From positions 1 through 64,000 of the forward strand of contig JAFWQJ010000033.1 in the NCBI GenBank assembly GCA_017545185.1: a DNA stretch of 64,000 nucleotides, read 5' to 3'. A program made the translations under genes and the position numbers. Below the pieces are notes generated by a model, which was given only the letters and a program-made list of their open reading frames with translations, did not search any database and was not told the DNA's origin. The DNA comes from Oscillospiraceae bacterium (GTDB lineage Bacteria; Bacillota; Clostridia; Oscillospirales; Ruminococcaceae). Position 1 is the first letter of the stretch. Each line of letters begins with the position of its first letter. Shown here piece after piece: positions 34,161-42,737 of the stretch.

Positions 34161-34937
34161 TCAGCCCTCGACAGCTGCCTGCACGATGACGTTGAAGTCA
34201 GCAGCCTTCAGGGACGCGCCGCCGATCAGACCGCCGTCGATGTTCGGCTTTGCGAGCAGCTCTGCTGCATTCTTTGCGTTCATGGAGCCGCCGTACTGAA
34301 TGGTCACGGCATCAGCAGCAGCCTGGCTGTAAAGCTTTGCGAGCGTTGCGCGGATGAATGCGCAGACCTCCTCAGCCTGATCCGGCGTTGCGGTCAGACC
34401 GGTGCCGATCGCCCAGACCGGCTCGTAAGCGATGACGACATTCTTCAGCTCGTCCGCGGTAACATCCCACAGATCCAGCTTGATCTGCTTGCCGACGACT
34501 TCCTCGGTGATGCCGCACTCGCGCTCCCACTTCAGCTCGCCCACACAGACGATCGGCTTCAGGCCGGCTGCGAGTGCTGCCTTGGTGCGCTTGTTGACGG
34601 TCTCGTCGGTCTCACCGAAATACTGACGGCGCTCGGAGTGGCCGATGACGACATACTCGACGCCCAGCTCGGTCAGCATGTCAGCGGAAATCTCGCCGGT
34701 GAAGGCACCGGACTTCTCAAAGTGGACGTTCTCCGCACCGACCTTGACATTGGAGCCTGCGGTCGTGTTGACAGCGGTCTCCAGATTGGTGAACGGCACG
34801 CAGGCGATGACCTCGATCTTGCCCTCCGCATTTGCGACCAGCGGCTTGATCTCCTCCAGAAGTGCCTTTGCCTCCGGACGGGTCTTGTTCATTTTCCAGT
34901 TTCCGGCGATGATCGCCTTTCTCAGATTCTTGTTCAT
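34161..34937 (-). CDS. tpiA: Triosephosphate isomerase
   Basis: A 258-residue TIM barrel that interconverts dihydroxyacetone phosphate and glyceraldehyde 3-phosphate. AGNWKMNK holds the catalytic Lys, IGHSERRQYF the His, and IAYEPVWAIGTG the Glu and flexible loop. The ATG follows AAGGAGTTAG. Between two membrane-protein genes in the glycolytic cluster. Confidence 0.98.
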   Translation of the reverse strand: MNKNLRKAIIAGNWKMNKTRPEAKALLEEIKPLVANAEGKIEVIACVPFTNLETAVNTTAGSNVKVGAENVHFEKSGAFTGEISADMLTELGVEYVVIGHSERRQYFGETDETVNKRTKAALAAGLKPIVCVGELKWERECGITEEVVGKQIKLDLWDVTADELKNVVIAYEPVWAIGTGLTATPDQAEEVCAFIRATLAKLYSQAAADAVTIQYGGSMNAKNAAELLAKPNIDGGLIGGASLKAADFNVIVQAAVEG

Positions 34938-35000
34938 GGTTCTAACTCCTTATTTGATAATTGCATCCGGATATGCCGGATGATGCATGTACATTTATAT

Positions 35001-35462
35001 TCAGCCCCGGATCATCCGGGCGATGACGATGCCGCCGTAAACGAGCCCGGCCCAGAACGCCAGGATCATGAGCGCACCGATCAGTGCGGCAAAGCGGTTC
35101 TCAAATTTCGGTTCCCATACGCTTTTCGGATCATCCCGCCGGACATACAGCAATAAGGATTCCTTATCTTTGCCGCGGGAGCCGCGGAGCGGTATCGCGT
35201 ATTCCGTGCCGTCAATCTCATAATCCGCATACCGGAGCGGCGGGATCGGCGCAAATGCGCGCTCCTGCATTTCCTTCGGTGCTTCCTTTGTGCGGATCTC
35301 CGCATCCGTGCGCATCCAGCCGGAGCCGAGCGGCCGGCCGACCGCAGCCAGAACGGCCTCCTTCAGAATCACGAACGGAAGCCAGACAAACAGCGCGCCG
35401 AGAAATATGCCGAGGAGGATCAGGAAGATGATCTCCGCGATATTCAGCGACATCAGCGTCAT
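35001..35462 (-). CDS. Membrane protein of unknown function, 153 residues
   Basis: Membrane segments near each end (IAEIIFLILLGIFLGALFVWLPFVI and FAALIGALMILAFWAGLVYGGIVI) flank a soluble loop of about 75 residues with YADYEIDGTEYAIPLRGSRG. The ATG at 35462 follows AAAGGAG; a GTG at 35471 overlaps the ribosome site. It lies 25 bases after the TPR-like membrane gene, so they are co-transcribed. No family recognised. Confidence 0.75.
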   Translation of the reverse strand: MTLMSLNIAEIIFLILLGIFLGALFVWLPFVILKEAVLAAVGRPLGSGWMRTDAEIRTKEAPKEMQERAFAPIPPLRYADYEIDGTEYAIPLRGSRGKDKESLLLYVRRDDPKSVWEPKFENRFAALIGALMILAFWAGLVYGGIVIARMIRG

Positions 35463-35487
35463 GTGCAGCACTCCTTTGCGTTACAGC

Positions 35488-36507
35488 TCAGAACAGCTCC
35501 AGCCCGCAGTCCTCCGGACGGACGCCCTGCTGCAGCTGTGCCTCCGTCGGGAGCTTTCGCTCGGTGGCACCGTCCGCATGTTTTGCGGCACTTTTCAGCT
35601 CTGCTTCTGCCTTCGGGTCAAAATACGGCGTAAACACGCGCGCCTGTTCGACGCGGCGGCGCAGTTCGTCCTTATGCGGCTGCGAAAGCGGGACTCCGGG
35701 GTTCGCGATCCGGCCGCTGAGCTGCTGTTCCAGCTCATGCGCCTCCTGAAATCTGCCCTGCGCATAGAGCAGGCTCAGATCCACGATCTGCGGATAGAGC
35801 GCACGGTCGGCCTCATCCCGCAGAGAGATGCGCTGCATGGCCGCCCGCATATATTTGTCGGACGTCACCTTGTCGCCCTTCTGTGCCGCATAAACGGCAT
35901 TCAGCAGCGAATAGTCAAATTCATCGTCCAGATACGGCTTATACTCGTTCAGCATTTCGGGCTTCATCTGAAATGCGGCCTCGGTGCGCGCAGCGGTATT
36001 TTCCAGATGCCGCTTGATCTTCTCCTGCCGGCCGGTCATGAAATACAGGCGCAGGAGCGTCGTGTTCAGCATGGCAAGCGTCCGCTGGGAGACTGCCGTC
36101 CGGTCGATCGGGATCAGTGCCTCCTCGGCCTCCTTGTAATGCTCCGCGGCGGTCAGAAGATATGCACTGATGACGATATCGTCGTCCTCCGGATAGGGCG
36201 CCGCCGTAAAGGCACCCACCAGAGCGGTGCTGAAACCGGAATGCAGGAATACCGTGTCCGCATTTTTCAGCGTTGCCTTGTGTCCGAGTTTTCCGATCAG
36301 CCACCAGCCCCAGAGCACGGCCAATGCGCCCAGTGCGCCCAGCAGCGCGGAAAACAGAAAGCCGAGGAACAGCTCAAAAGCGGTTTTGGAGGGATTGTCG
36401 ATAACGGTCCGCAGAGCCGTTGCCGCACTGACGACCACAAACATTCCGAATGTGGCATAAGCCGCAGCGCGGATCGGCTTCGGATTCTTTTCGGGAATCA
36501 GGCGCAT
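35488..36507 (-). CDS. Membrane protein with TPR-like cytoplasmic domain
   Basis: A 339-residue protein. Two membrane segments (AAYATFGMFVVVSAATAL and LFSALLGALGALAVLWGWWLIG) are followed by about 240 helical residues with paired-helix spacing (AYLLTAAEHYKEAEEALIPID; YSLLNAVYAAQKGDKVTSDKYMRAAM; SLLYAQGRFQEAHELEQQL), a TPR-like scaffold. The ATG follows AAAGGAGTTACG. It lies between pgk and tpiA; a structural or regulatory role is only a guess. Confidence 0.78.
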   Translation of the reverse strand: MRLIPEKNPKPIRAAAYATFGMFVVVSAATALRTVIDNPSKTAFELFLGFLFSALLGALGALAVLWGWWLIGKLGHKATLKNADTVFLHSGFSTALVGAFTAAPYPEDDDIVISAYLLTAAEHYKEAEEALIPIDRTAVSQRTLAMLNTTLLRLYFMTGRQEKIKRHLENTAARTEAAFQMKPEMLNEYKPYLDDEFDYSLLNAVYAAQKGDKVTSDKYMRAAMQRISLRDEADRALYPQIVDLSLLYAQGRFQEAHELEQQLSGRIANPGVPLSQPHKDELRRRVEQARVFTPYFDPKAEAELKSAAKHADGATERKLPTEAQLQQGVRPEDCGLELF

Positions 36508-36622
36508 AATCGTAACTCCTTTGCTTCGGTTTCCGGAGAGATGCGTTCAGCGTTTTTTCACACCCGTGAATACAGTTTCAGGCGGATATGGAAATCCGCC
36601 CAAAACCGTAACTCTTTGATTA

Positions 36623-37852
36623 TTACTTCTCAGCGATCGCTGCGACACCCGGCAGGACCTTGCCCTCGAGATACTCAAGGGATGCGCCGCCGCCGGTGGA
36701 GATGTGGCTCATCTTGTCAGCGAAGCCGAGCTGGATCGCAGCCGTTGCGGAATCGCCGCCGCCGATGATCGTGGTCGCATCTGCAGCTGCCAGAGCCTCG
36801 CAGACTGCCACGGTGCCCTTCTTGAGGGTCGGGTTCTCGAACACGCCCATCGGGCCGTTCCAGACGACGGTCTTTGCGGACTTTGCAGCCTCTGCGAACA
36901 GTGCAGCGGTCTTCGGGCCGATATCCAGACCCATCTTGTCAGCCGGGATCTTGCCTGCCTCGACGAACTCGACGTCGATCTCAGCGTCGATCGGATCCGG
37001 GAATGCAGCAGCGATCGCGGTATCGACCGGCAGCAGGATCTTCTTGCCGAGCTTCTCAGCCTTCGCGAGCATTTCCTTGCAGTAGTCGATCTTCTCGTCA
37101 TCGACGAGGGACTTGCCGATCTCGCCGCCCTGTGCCTTGAGGAAGGTGTAAGCCATACCGCCGCCGATGATGAGCGTATCGCACTTCTCGAGCAGGTTGG
37201 AGATGACGTTCAGCTTGTCAGCGACCTTTGCACCGCCCAGGATTGCAACGAACGGACGCTGCGGATCCTCAACCGCATTGCCGAGATACTGGATCTCCTT
37301 CTGCATCAGATAGCCGACTGCGGTCTCCTTGACGAAGCGTGCAACACCGACGGTAGAAGCATGTGCACGGTGAGAAGAACCGAATGCATCCATGACAAAG
37401 ACCTGACCGTCAACGAGGTCTGCGAGCTCCTTGGAGAAGCCGTCGTATTCAGCCTCCTTGGTCTCCTCATTGCCGCGGAAACGGGTGTTCTCGAGCAGCA
37501 CGATCTCGCCGTCCTTCATTGCAGCGACAGCAGCCTTTGCGTTCTCGCCGACGACTGCATCGTCAGCAGCAAAGACGACCTTGGTCTCCGGCAGCAGCTC
37601 AGCGAGGCGCTTTGCGACCGGTGCGAGGGAGAACTTTGCCTCCGGACCGTTCTTCGGCTTGCCGAGGTGCGAGCAGAGCACGACCTTGCCGCCCTCGGAG
37701 AGCAGCTTCTTGATCGTCGGCAGAGCAGCAGTGATGCGGTTGTCGTTGGTGATCTCGCCGTCCTTCAGCGGAACATTGAAGTCGCAGCGGACAAGGATTT
37801 TCTTGCCCTTTGCCTGAATGTCGTCTACAGTAACCTTATTCAGTCCAGCCAT
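36623..37852 (-). CDS. pgk: Phosphoglycerate kinase
   Basis: A 409-residue glycolytic kinase forming ATP from 1,3-bisphosphoglycerate. [63 protein letters not shown] and [13 protein letters not shown] are all present. RBS GAAAGGAAG. First gene of the cluster, behind a TTGCAA-type promoter. Confidence 0.98.
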   Translation of the reverse strand: MAGLNKVTVDDIQAKGKKILVRCDFNVPLKDGEITNDNRITAALPTIKKLLSEGGKVVLCSHLGKPKNGPEAKFSLAPVAKRLAELLPETKVVFAADDAVVGENAKAAVAAMKDGEIVLLENTRFRGNEETKEAEYDGFSKELADLVDGQVFVMDAFGSSHRAHASTVGVARFVKETAVGYLMQKEIQYLGNAVEDPQRPFVAILGGAKVADKLNVISNLLEKCDTLIIGGGMAYTFLKAQGGEIGKSLVDDEKIDYCKEMLAKAEKLGKKILLPVDTAIAAAFPDPIDAEIDVEFVEAGKIPADKMGLDIGPKTAALFAEAAKSAKTVVWNGPMGVFENPTLKKGTVAVCEALAAADATTIIGGGDSATAAIQLGFADKMSHISTGGGASLEYLEGKVLPGVAAIAEK

Positions 37853-37929
37853 GATAAAAACTTCCTTTCAAAAGAGAGTTTGGATTGTGGATATGCGGCT
37901 GTCACGCACGGGCATCCGCATTCTCTACT

Positions 37930-37958
37930 ATTATACACTATTTTCCGGATTTTTGCAA
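37930..37958 (-). promoter_or_regulatory. Promoter of pgk
   Basis: TTGCAA, 17 bases, TATAAT on the minus strand, about 70 bases before the ATG. Confidence 0.75.
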
Positions 37959-37975
37959 GAGAATGCGCATTCGCA

Positions 37976-38011
37976 AAATGCAAAAATGCCGCCCGATTCG
38001 GGGCGACATTT
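37976..38011 (-). terminator. Terminator after the aspartate aminotransferase
   Basis: On the minus strand AAATGTCGCCC pairs with GGGCGGCATTT (one G-T), then TTGCATTTTG. A second hairpin without a U tract (GCACCGGGC/GCCCGGTGC, 38058-38086) precedes it just after the stop codon. Confidence 0.7.
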
Positions 38012-38100
38012 CGTAAAAAACGCAGATATTCCTGCCGGCAGAGCCGGAAGCAGTTTCGCACCGGGCACTGATTCCGCGCCCGGTGCGTTATGTATTTCTG

Positions 38101-39381
38101 TTACGCCAGCTTTTCCAGCGCAGCCAGCTTCACGCAGATGCAGAACAGCTCCATAGCCTGCTTCAGCTCTGCAGGGCTCGGATAGGTCGGTGCAATGCGG
38201 ATGTTGCTGTCATCCGGATCGTTCTTGTAAGGATAGGTCGCGCCTGCGCCGGTCAGCGTGACGCCTGCCTCCTTGCACAGCTGCACGATGCGCTTTGCCG
38301 TGCCCTTCGGGGCATTGAACGAAACAAAGTATCCGCCCTCCGGCTTGGTCCATGTGCCGATGCCGAGCGGTGCGATCTCCTGCTCGAGCATATCGAGCAC
38401 AGCCGCGAACTTCGGCACGAGGATCGCGCGGTGCTTCTCCATGTGTGCGCGCATATTGTCCGCATTGCCGAAGAACCGCACATGACGCAGCATGTTCAGC
38501 TTGTCGTAGCCGATCGTCTGCACGCCGAGGTGCTTTGAAATCTCGTCGAGATTTGCCTTCGCGGTGTTCATCACGGCGACGCCAGCGCCCGGGAACGTGA
38601 TCTTGGACGTCGATGCGAACTGATAGAACAGACCCTCGCTGCCCGCTTCCGCACAGGCCTGATTGATCGTCAGCGGCTTTTTCGGGTCTGCGGCAAGGTG
38701 GTGGATGCAGTATGCGTTATCCCAGTAGATGCGGAAGTCCTTTGCGGCGGGCTTCAGTGCGGCGAATGCGCGCACGGTGTCATCGCTGTAGACGATGCCG
38801 GACGGGTTCGCGTAGATCGGCACACACCAGATACCCTTGACAGATGCGTCGCTTTCAACATACTGTTTGACCGTTGCCATATCCGGGCCGTTTTCGTCGG
38901 TCGGGACGGGGATCATCTTCACGCCGAAATACTCGGTGATCGCGAAGTGCCGGTCATAACCCGGAACCGGGCAGAGGAACTTGACCTCATCGAGCCTGCT
39001 CCACGGCGTACATCCCGCAATGCCCTTGACATACGAGATCTGCATACATGCGAACATCAGCTCCAGACTGGAGTTTCCGCCGACCAGCACCTCATCCGGG
39101 TTTGCGCCCAGAATATCGGCAAAGAGCTTTTTCGCCTCGGTGATGCCGGAGAGCAGGCCGTAGTTGCGGCAGTCGTCTCCGCTCTCGGAATGCGGGTCTG
39201 CATCGGCAGGCAGTGCGGCCAGCAGCGGCATGGTGATGTCGAGCTGCTCCGGGCCGGGCTTTCCGCGTGCCATGTTCAGGCTGAGCTTCTTTGCCTGAAA
39301 TGCATCATAAGCGGCTTTCGTCTCCTTCAGAGCTGCGCCGATCTCCGCGGCCGTCAGCTGATCCAGCGGCTTTTTCTCCAT
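38101..39381 (-). CDS. Aspartate aminotransferase, class I subgroup Ic
   Basis: A 426-residue PLP enzyme. The N-terminal block LSLNMARGKPGPEQLD is typical of the Ic (PF12897) aspartate aminotransferases, distinct from AspC. CVPIYANPSGIVYSDD and WDNAYCIHHL give the PLP-binding Asn, Asp and Tyr; FASTSKITFPGAG the Schiff-base Lys; NIRIAPTYP the substrate Arg. It links oxaloacetate and glutamate to aspartate. The ATG at 39381 lies 11 bases after AAAGGA; an ATG at 39393 overlaps the ribosome site. Confidence 0.92.
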   Translation of the reverse strand: MEKKPLDQLTAAEIGAALKETKAAYDAFQAKKLSLNMARGKPGPEQLDITMPLLAALPADADPHSESGDDCRNYGLLSGITEAKKLFADILGANPDEVLVGGNSSLELMFACMQISYVKGIAGCTPWSRLDEVKFLCPVPGYDRHFAITEYFGVKMIPVPTDENGPDMATVKQYVESDASVKGIWCVPIYANPSGIVYSDDTVRAFAALKPAAKDFRIYWDNAYCIHHLAADPKKPLTINQACAEAGSEGLFYQFASTSKITFPGAGVAVMNTAKANLDEISKHLGVQTIGYDKLNMLRHVRFFGNADNMRAHMEKHRAILVPKFAAVLDMLEQEIAPLGIGTWTKPEGGYFVSFNAPKGTAKRIVQLCKEAGVTLTGAGATYPYKNDPDDSNIRIAPTYPSPAELKQAMELFCICVKLAALEKLA

Positions 39382-39460
39382 AGTTGGGATCATCCTTTCT
39401 CAAGACAGCATTCTCCTGCGAGATTGACAAAAAATTCACAATCTCACAAATCAACAATTT

Positions 39461-39489
39461 ATTATAGCACATCTCCCGCAAAAATGCAA
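39461..39489 (-). promoter_or_regulatory. Promoter of the aspartate aminotransferase gene
   Basis: TTGCAT, 17 bases, TATAAT on the minus strand, about 80 bases before the ATG. Confidence 0.7.
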
Positions 39490-39673
39490 GATATTTTTCA
39501 TAAATACACTGATTTACCACAAAAATCCTGCCGAAAACGCCGTATTTGTACGCGTTTCATTTAACTGATAGTTTACCTATCACGAATCGTAAACAATTTG
39601 TGAGAAACATCCCGTTAAAATGCACAAATCTGAATGCTGATTTTCGGCAAAACGCAGAAAATGCATTTCACAC

Positions 39674-39702
39674 TTGCAAGGATTTTTGACACATGGTATA
39701 AT
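39674..39702 (+). promoter_or_regulatory. Promoter of the EF-G-like gene
   Basis: TTGCAA, 17 bases, TATAAT. A TTGACA lies inside the spacer at the wrong distance from any -10 box. Confidence 0.7.
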
Positions 39703-39814
39703 AATAATGCAATTTCCGTTTGCCTGCGGTGCCGCAATTATACAAAAAGTACGCGTTTCCGAAATTTTCGATCGGATATGCACCCGGGCAGCGGCAGTAA
39801 GGAGAGTCTCACAC

Positions 39815-41905
39815 ATGAAAAATCTGGACACCGCAAAAATCAAAAATATCGTTCTCACCGGACACAGCGGCTGTGGTAAGACCGCTCTCGCTGAAGCACT
39901 GCTCTACCGCGCCGGCGTGATCGACCGCATCGGCAAGTCCGCGGACGGCAACACCGTCTGTGACTTCGATCCCGAGGAGATCAAGCGCAAATATTCAATC
40001 AATCTCTCGCTTGCGAGTTTTGAATACAGCGACTACAAGATCAACCTGCTCGACGTTCCGGGTCTGCTCGATTTCGCAGCAGCCACGAATGAAGGTCTCT
40101 ATGCAGGCGATACTGTTATTATCTGCGTTTCCGCAAAGTCCGGCGTCCATGTCGGCACGATCAAGGCCTATCAGGCAGCAAAGAAGCTCAACAAGCACAT
40201 CCTGTTCGTCGTCACCAAGATCGACGACCCGAACCAGGATTTCTATACCGTTCTGAATTCCCTGAAGGAGCACTTCGGCGCATCGGTCTGCCCGGTCATC
40301 GTCCCGGAGATCGAGAACAACCAGTTCAAGGCGCTCGTGCACCTCGGCAGAATGAAGTCCTATACCTACGACAAGAAGGGCGCATCCGTTGCTGCCGACG
40401 CAGCAGGCATCGTCCTGAACGATAAGGAAGGCATCACCGCGGATTCCCTCATGGACGGCCTGTCCGAGGCAGTCGCGGAGACCGACGACGCACTCATGGA
40501 AAAGTTCTTCGAGGGCGAGCCCTTCACGCAGGAGGAGATCAGCCACGGTATCCACGAGGCAATGCGTACCGGCCGTGCAATGCCGGTCTTTACGGTCTCC
40601 TGCACGAACCCGGCAGGCTGCGACCTGCTGCTCGAATTCCTGAAGTATATGCCGGATCCCTCCACCGCTGCTGCGCTGAAGGCGACCGACAAGGCAGGCA
40701 AGGACATCGAGGTCAAGGTCGATGCATCCGCACCGCTTTCCGCGTTCGTGTTCCGCACCGTTGCCGACCCGTTCGTCGGCAAGATGAGCTTCATCAAGGT
40801 CATCACCGGTACGCTCACGCCGGATAAGGATCTGGTCAATGCAACGACCGGCGCAACGGAGCGCGTCGGCAAGCTGTACACGATGCTCGGCAAGAAGCAG
40901 ACCGAGGTCACCTCTGCGGTCGCGGGCGATATCGTCGTTGCGACGAAGATTTCCGCAAGCACCGGCGACACCCTCTGCGATGCCGCAAATGTTGTCTCCT
41001 ATGCAAAGGTCGAGTATCCGAACCCGACCTACCGCATGGCTGTCAAGGCCAGCAAGCAGGGCGACGAGGCCAAGATCTCCGGCGGTCTGCAGAGACTGCT
41101 CGAAGAAGATCAGGCACTGTCCTTCGGTCTGGATACCACGACCAAGGAGCAGATCCTCGCAGGTCTGGGCGACCAGCACCTCGACGTCGTCAAGGCGAAG
41201 ATGAAGAGCAAGTTCGGTGTCGATATCGTGCTCGAAGAGCCGAAGATCGCATACCGTGAGACGATCCGCAAAAAGACCGACAAGGTGCAGGGTCGCCATA
41301 AGAAGCAGTCCGGCGGTCACGGTCAGTTCGGTGATGTGTGGATCGAGTTTGAGCCGACCGACAGCGAAAGCCTCGTCTTTGAGGAAAAGATCTTCGGCGG
41401 TTCCGTTCCGAAAAACTTTTTCCCGGCGATCGAGAAGGGTCTGCAGGACAGCGTGAAGAAGGGCGTGCTCGCGGGCTGCCCGGTCGTCGGCATCAAGGCG
41501 ACGCTGCTCGACGGTTCCTATCACCCGGTCGATTCCTCTGAAATGGCGTTCAAGATCGCGGCATCGCTCGCGTTCAAGGAAGGCATGAAGCAGGCTGACC
41601 CGATCATGCTCGAGCCGATCGGTTCGCTGACCGTCACGATCCCGGATGCAAACACCGGTGAGATCATGGGCGATCTGAACAAGCGCCGCGGCAGAGTGCT
41701 CGGCATGGAGCCGGCAGGCGACGGCATCACCGTCATCCAGGCAGAAGCTCCGATGCGTGAAATGCACGACTTTACGATGTATCTGCGTCAGGTCGCGAAG
41801 GGCATGGGCGAGTATACGTTTGAGTTCCTGCGCTATGAGCCGCTGCCGTCCAACCTGCTCGACGAGGTTGTCGCAAGCGTCAAGAGCGACGAAGAAGAAG
41901 AATAA
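39815..41905 (+). CDS. Elongation factor G-like GTPase (EF-G paralogue)
   Basis: A 696-residue, five-domain translational GTPase. G1 is GHSGCGKT (16-23), not GHVDAGKT; G3 is DVPGLLDF (80-87), so the catalytic His of DxPGH is Leu; G4 is TKID (134-137), not NKxD. The C-terminal EF-G domains are complete (GGHGQFGDVWIEF, GVLAGCPVVGIKATLLDGSYHPVDSSE, RRGRVLGMEP). This matches the divergent EF-G-like group found beside canonical FusA in many Firmicutes; role unproven, perhaps recycling or stress. The ATG at 39815 follows GTAAGGAGAG. Confidence 0.92.
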   Translation: MKNLDTAKIKNIVLTGHSGCGKTALAEALLYRAGVIDRIGKSADGNTVCDFDPEEIKRKYSINLSLASFEYSDYKINLLDVPGLLDFAAATNEGLYAGDTVIICVSAKSGVHVGTIKAYQAAKKLNKHILFVVTKIDDPNQDFYTVLNSLKEHFGASVCPVIVPEIENNQFKALVHLGRMKSYTYDKKGASVAADAAGIVLNDKEGITADSLMDGLSEAVAETDDALMEKFFEGEPFTQEEISHGIHEAMRTGRAMPVFTVSCTNPAGCDLLLEFLKYMPDPSTAAALKATDKAGKDIEVKVDASAPLSAFVFRTVADPFVGKMSFIKVITGTLTPDKDLVNATTGATERVGKLYTMLGKKQTEVTSAVAGDIVVATKISASTGDTLCDAANVVSYAKVEYPNPTYRMAVKASKQGDEAKISGGLQRLLEEDQALSFGLDTTTKEQILAGLGDQHLDVVKAKMKSKFGVDIVLEEPKIAYRETIRKKTDKVQGRHKKQSGGHGQFGDVWIEFEPTDSESLVFEEKIFGGSVPKNFFPAIEKGLQDSVKKGVLAGCPVVGIKATLLDGSYHPVDSSEMAFKIAASLAFKEGMKQADPIMLEPIGSLTVTIPDANTGEIMGDLNKRRGRVLGMEPAGDGITVIQAEAPMREMHDFTMYLRQVAKGMGEYTFEFLRYEPLPSNLLDEVVASVKSDEEEE

Positions 41906-41999
41906 GCGGGCGCGGAGCCCGCGCTGGCGATTCCCTCCGGGAGCCGGCAGCGGAGCTCTCCCAAGATTCGTCACTTCACGCCGCTGACGCGGCTTCTGT
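41906..41999 (+). repeat. Dispersed intergenic repeat, copy 2 (short)
   Basis: It starts within the EF-G-like stop codon with GCGGGCGCGGAGCCCGC, then TTCCCTCCGGGAG, CAGCGGAGCTCTCCCAA and CACGCCGCTGACGCGGCTTCT, after which similarity fades. Confidence 0.75.
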
Positions 42000-42079
42000 A
42001 AGGAAAGTTCTCCCCGCATTTGGCTTTTCTGATTGCTGTGGTAGAATTTGAAGTGAGAGCTTTTGCAAAGTCAAAGGAA

Positions 42080-42118
42080 TATAACAGGCAGTTCAACCGG
42101 GCTGCCTGTTATTTTTTC
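42080..42118 (+). terminator. Terminator between the EF-G-like gene and the third sigma pair
   Basis: ATAACAGGCAG pairs with CTGCCTGTTAT (11 pairs), then TTTTTT. It ends about 60 bases before the sigma gene. Confidence 0.88.
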
Positions 42119-42179
42119 GCAAAGTGTTAGATTCTCCGGAAAAATGCCGTCAATACTTTCAGAGAGGAGGTGCGGCAGC

Positions 42180-42737
42180 GTGGACGACGCACAGATCATC
42201 AGACTGTATATGCAGCGCGACGAACGGGCTCTGCAGGAAACAAAGGCGCAGTACGAAGCACTCTGCATGACAGTGGCATACAATATGCTCGGCAGCCGCG
42301 AGGACGCCGAGGAATGCATGAACGATGCGCTGATGTGTCTGTGGCAGGCGATCCCGCCGGCCGAACCGGAATCTCTCGGCGCGTATCTTGTCACCGCAGT
42401 CCGGAATGCGGCACGGGATCGGCTTTCGTATCAGAACGCGCAGCGGCGCGGCGGCGGACAGCTGACCGCCGCGATCGAGGAGCTGGCAGACTGTCTGCCG
42501 TCGGCGGAGCACCCTGACCGGATGCTTGACAGCATCGCGCTGCGGGATGCATTCCGCAGATTTCTGCCGACGCTGAAACCGACCGACCGCATGATCTTTC
42601 TGCGGCGGTACTGGCTCTGCCTCTCCGCAAAGGAGGTCGCTGCCGAGACCGGCTGCACGGTCAGCCGCGTGAACATGTCTCTGATGCGGACCCGAAAGAA
42701 ACTGAAAGCATTTTTGGAAAAGGAGGAATTGCTGTGA
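42180..42737 (+). CDS. RNA polymerase sigma factor, ECF-like (paralogue of 26847-27407)
   Basis: A 185-residue sigma factor. Region 2: TKAQYEALCMTVAYNMLGSREDAEECMNDALMCLWQAIPP (in part); region 4: MIFLRRYWLCLSAKEVAAETGCTVSRVNMSLMRTRKKL (in part). GTG start at 42180 after AGAGAGGAGG. It overlaps its membrane partner (GTGA). It shares the PPAEPESL/PPAQPRSL joint with the 27 kb sigma, indicating duplication. Confidence 0.9.
   Translation: MDDAQIIRLYMQRDERALQETKAQYEALCMTVAYNMLGSREDAEECMNDALMCLWQAIPPAEPESLGAYLVTAVRNAARDRLSYQNAQRRGGGQLTAAIEELADCLPSAEHPDRMLDSIALRDAFRRFLPTLKPTDRMIFLRRYWLCLSAKEVAAETGCTVSRVNMSLMRTRKKLKAFLEKEELL

Larger units (their letters stand above)
39382..39814. other. Divergent intergenic region before the EF-G-like gene
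   Basis: It contains the minus promoter at 39461-39489, the plus promoter at 39674-39702 and a GTTTAC/GTAAAC inverted repeat (39571-39594). AT-rich, no coding signal. The EF-G-like mRNA would have a leader of about 105 bases with no recognisable riboswitch. Confidence 0.55.

Noticed and set aside
39995..42019. Minus-strand open frame of 674 codons
   Set aside because: Antisense shadow of the EF-G-like gene; no domain, no ribosome site.
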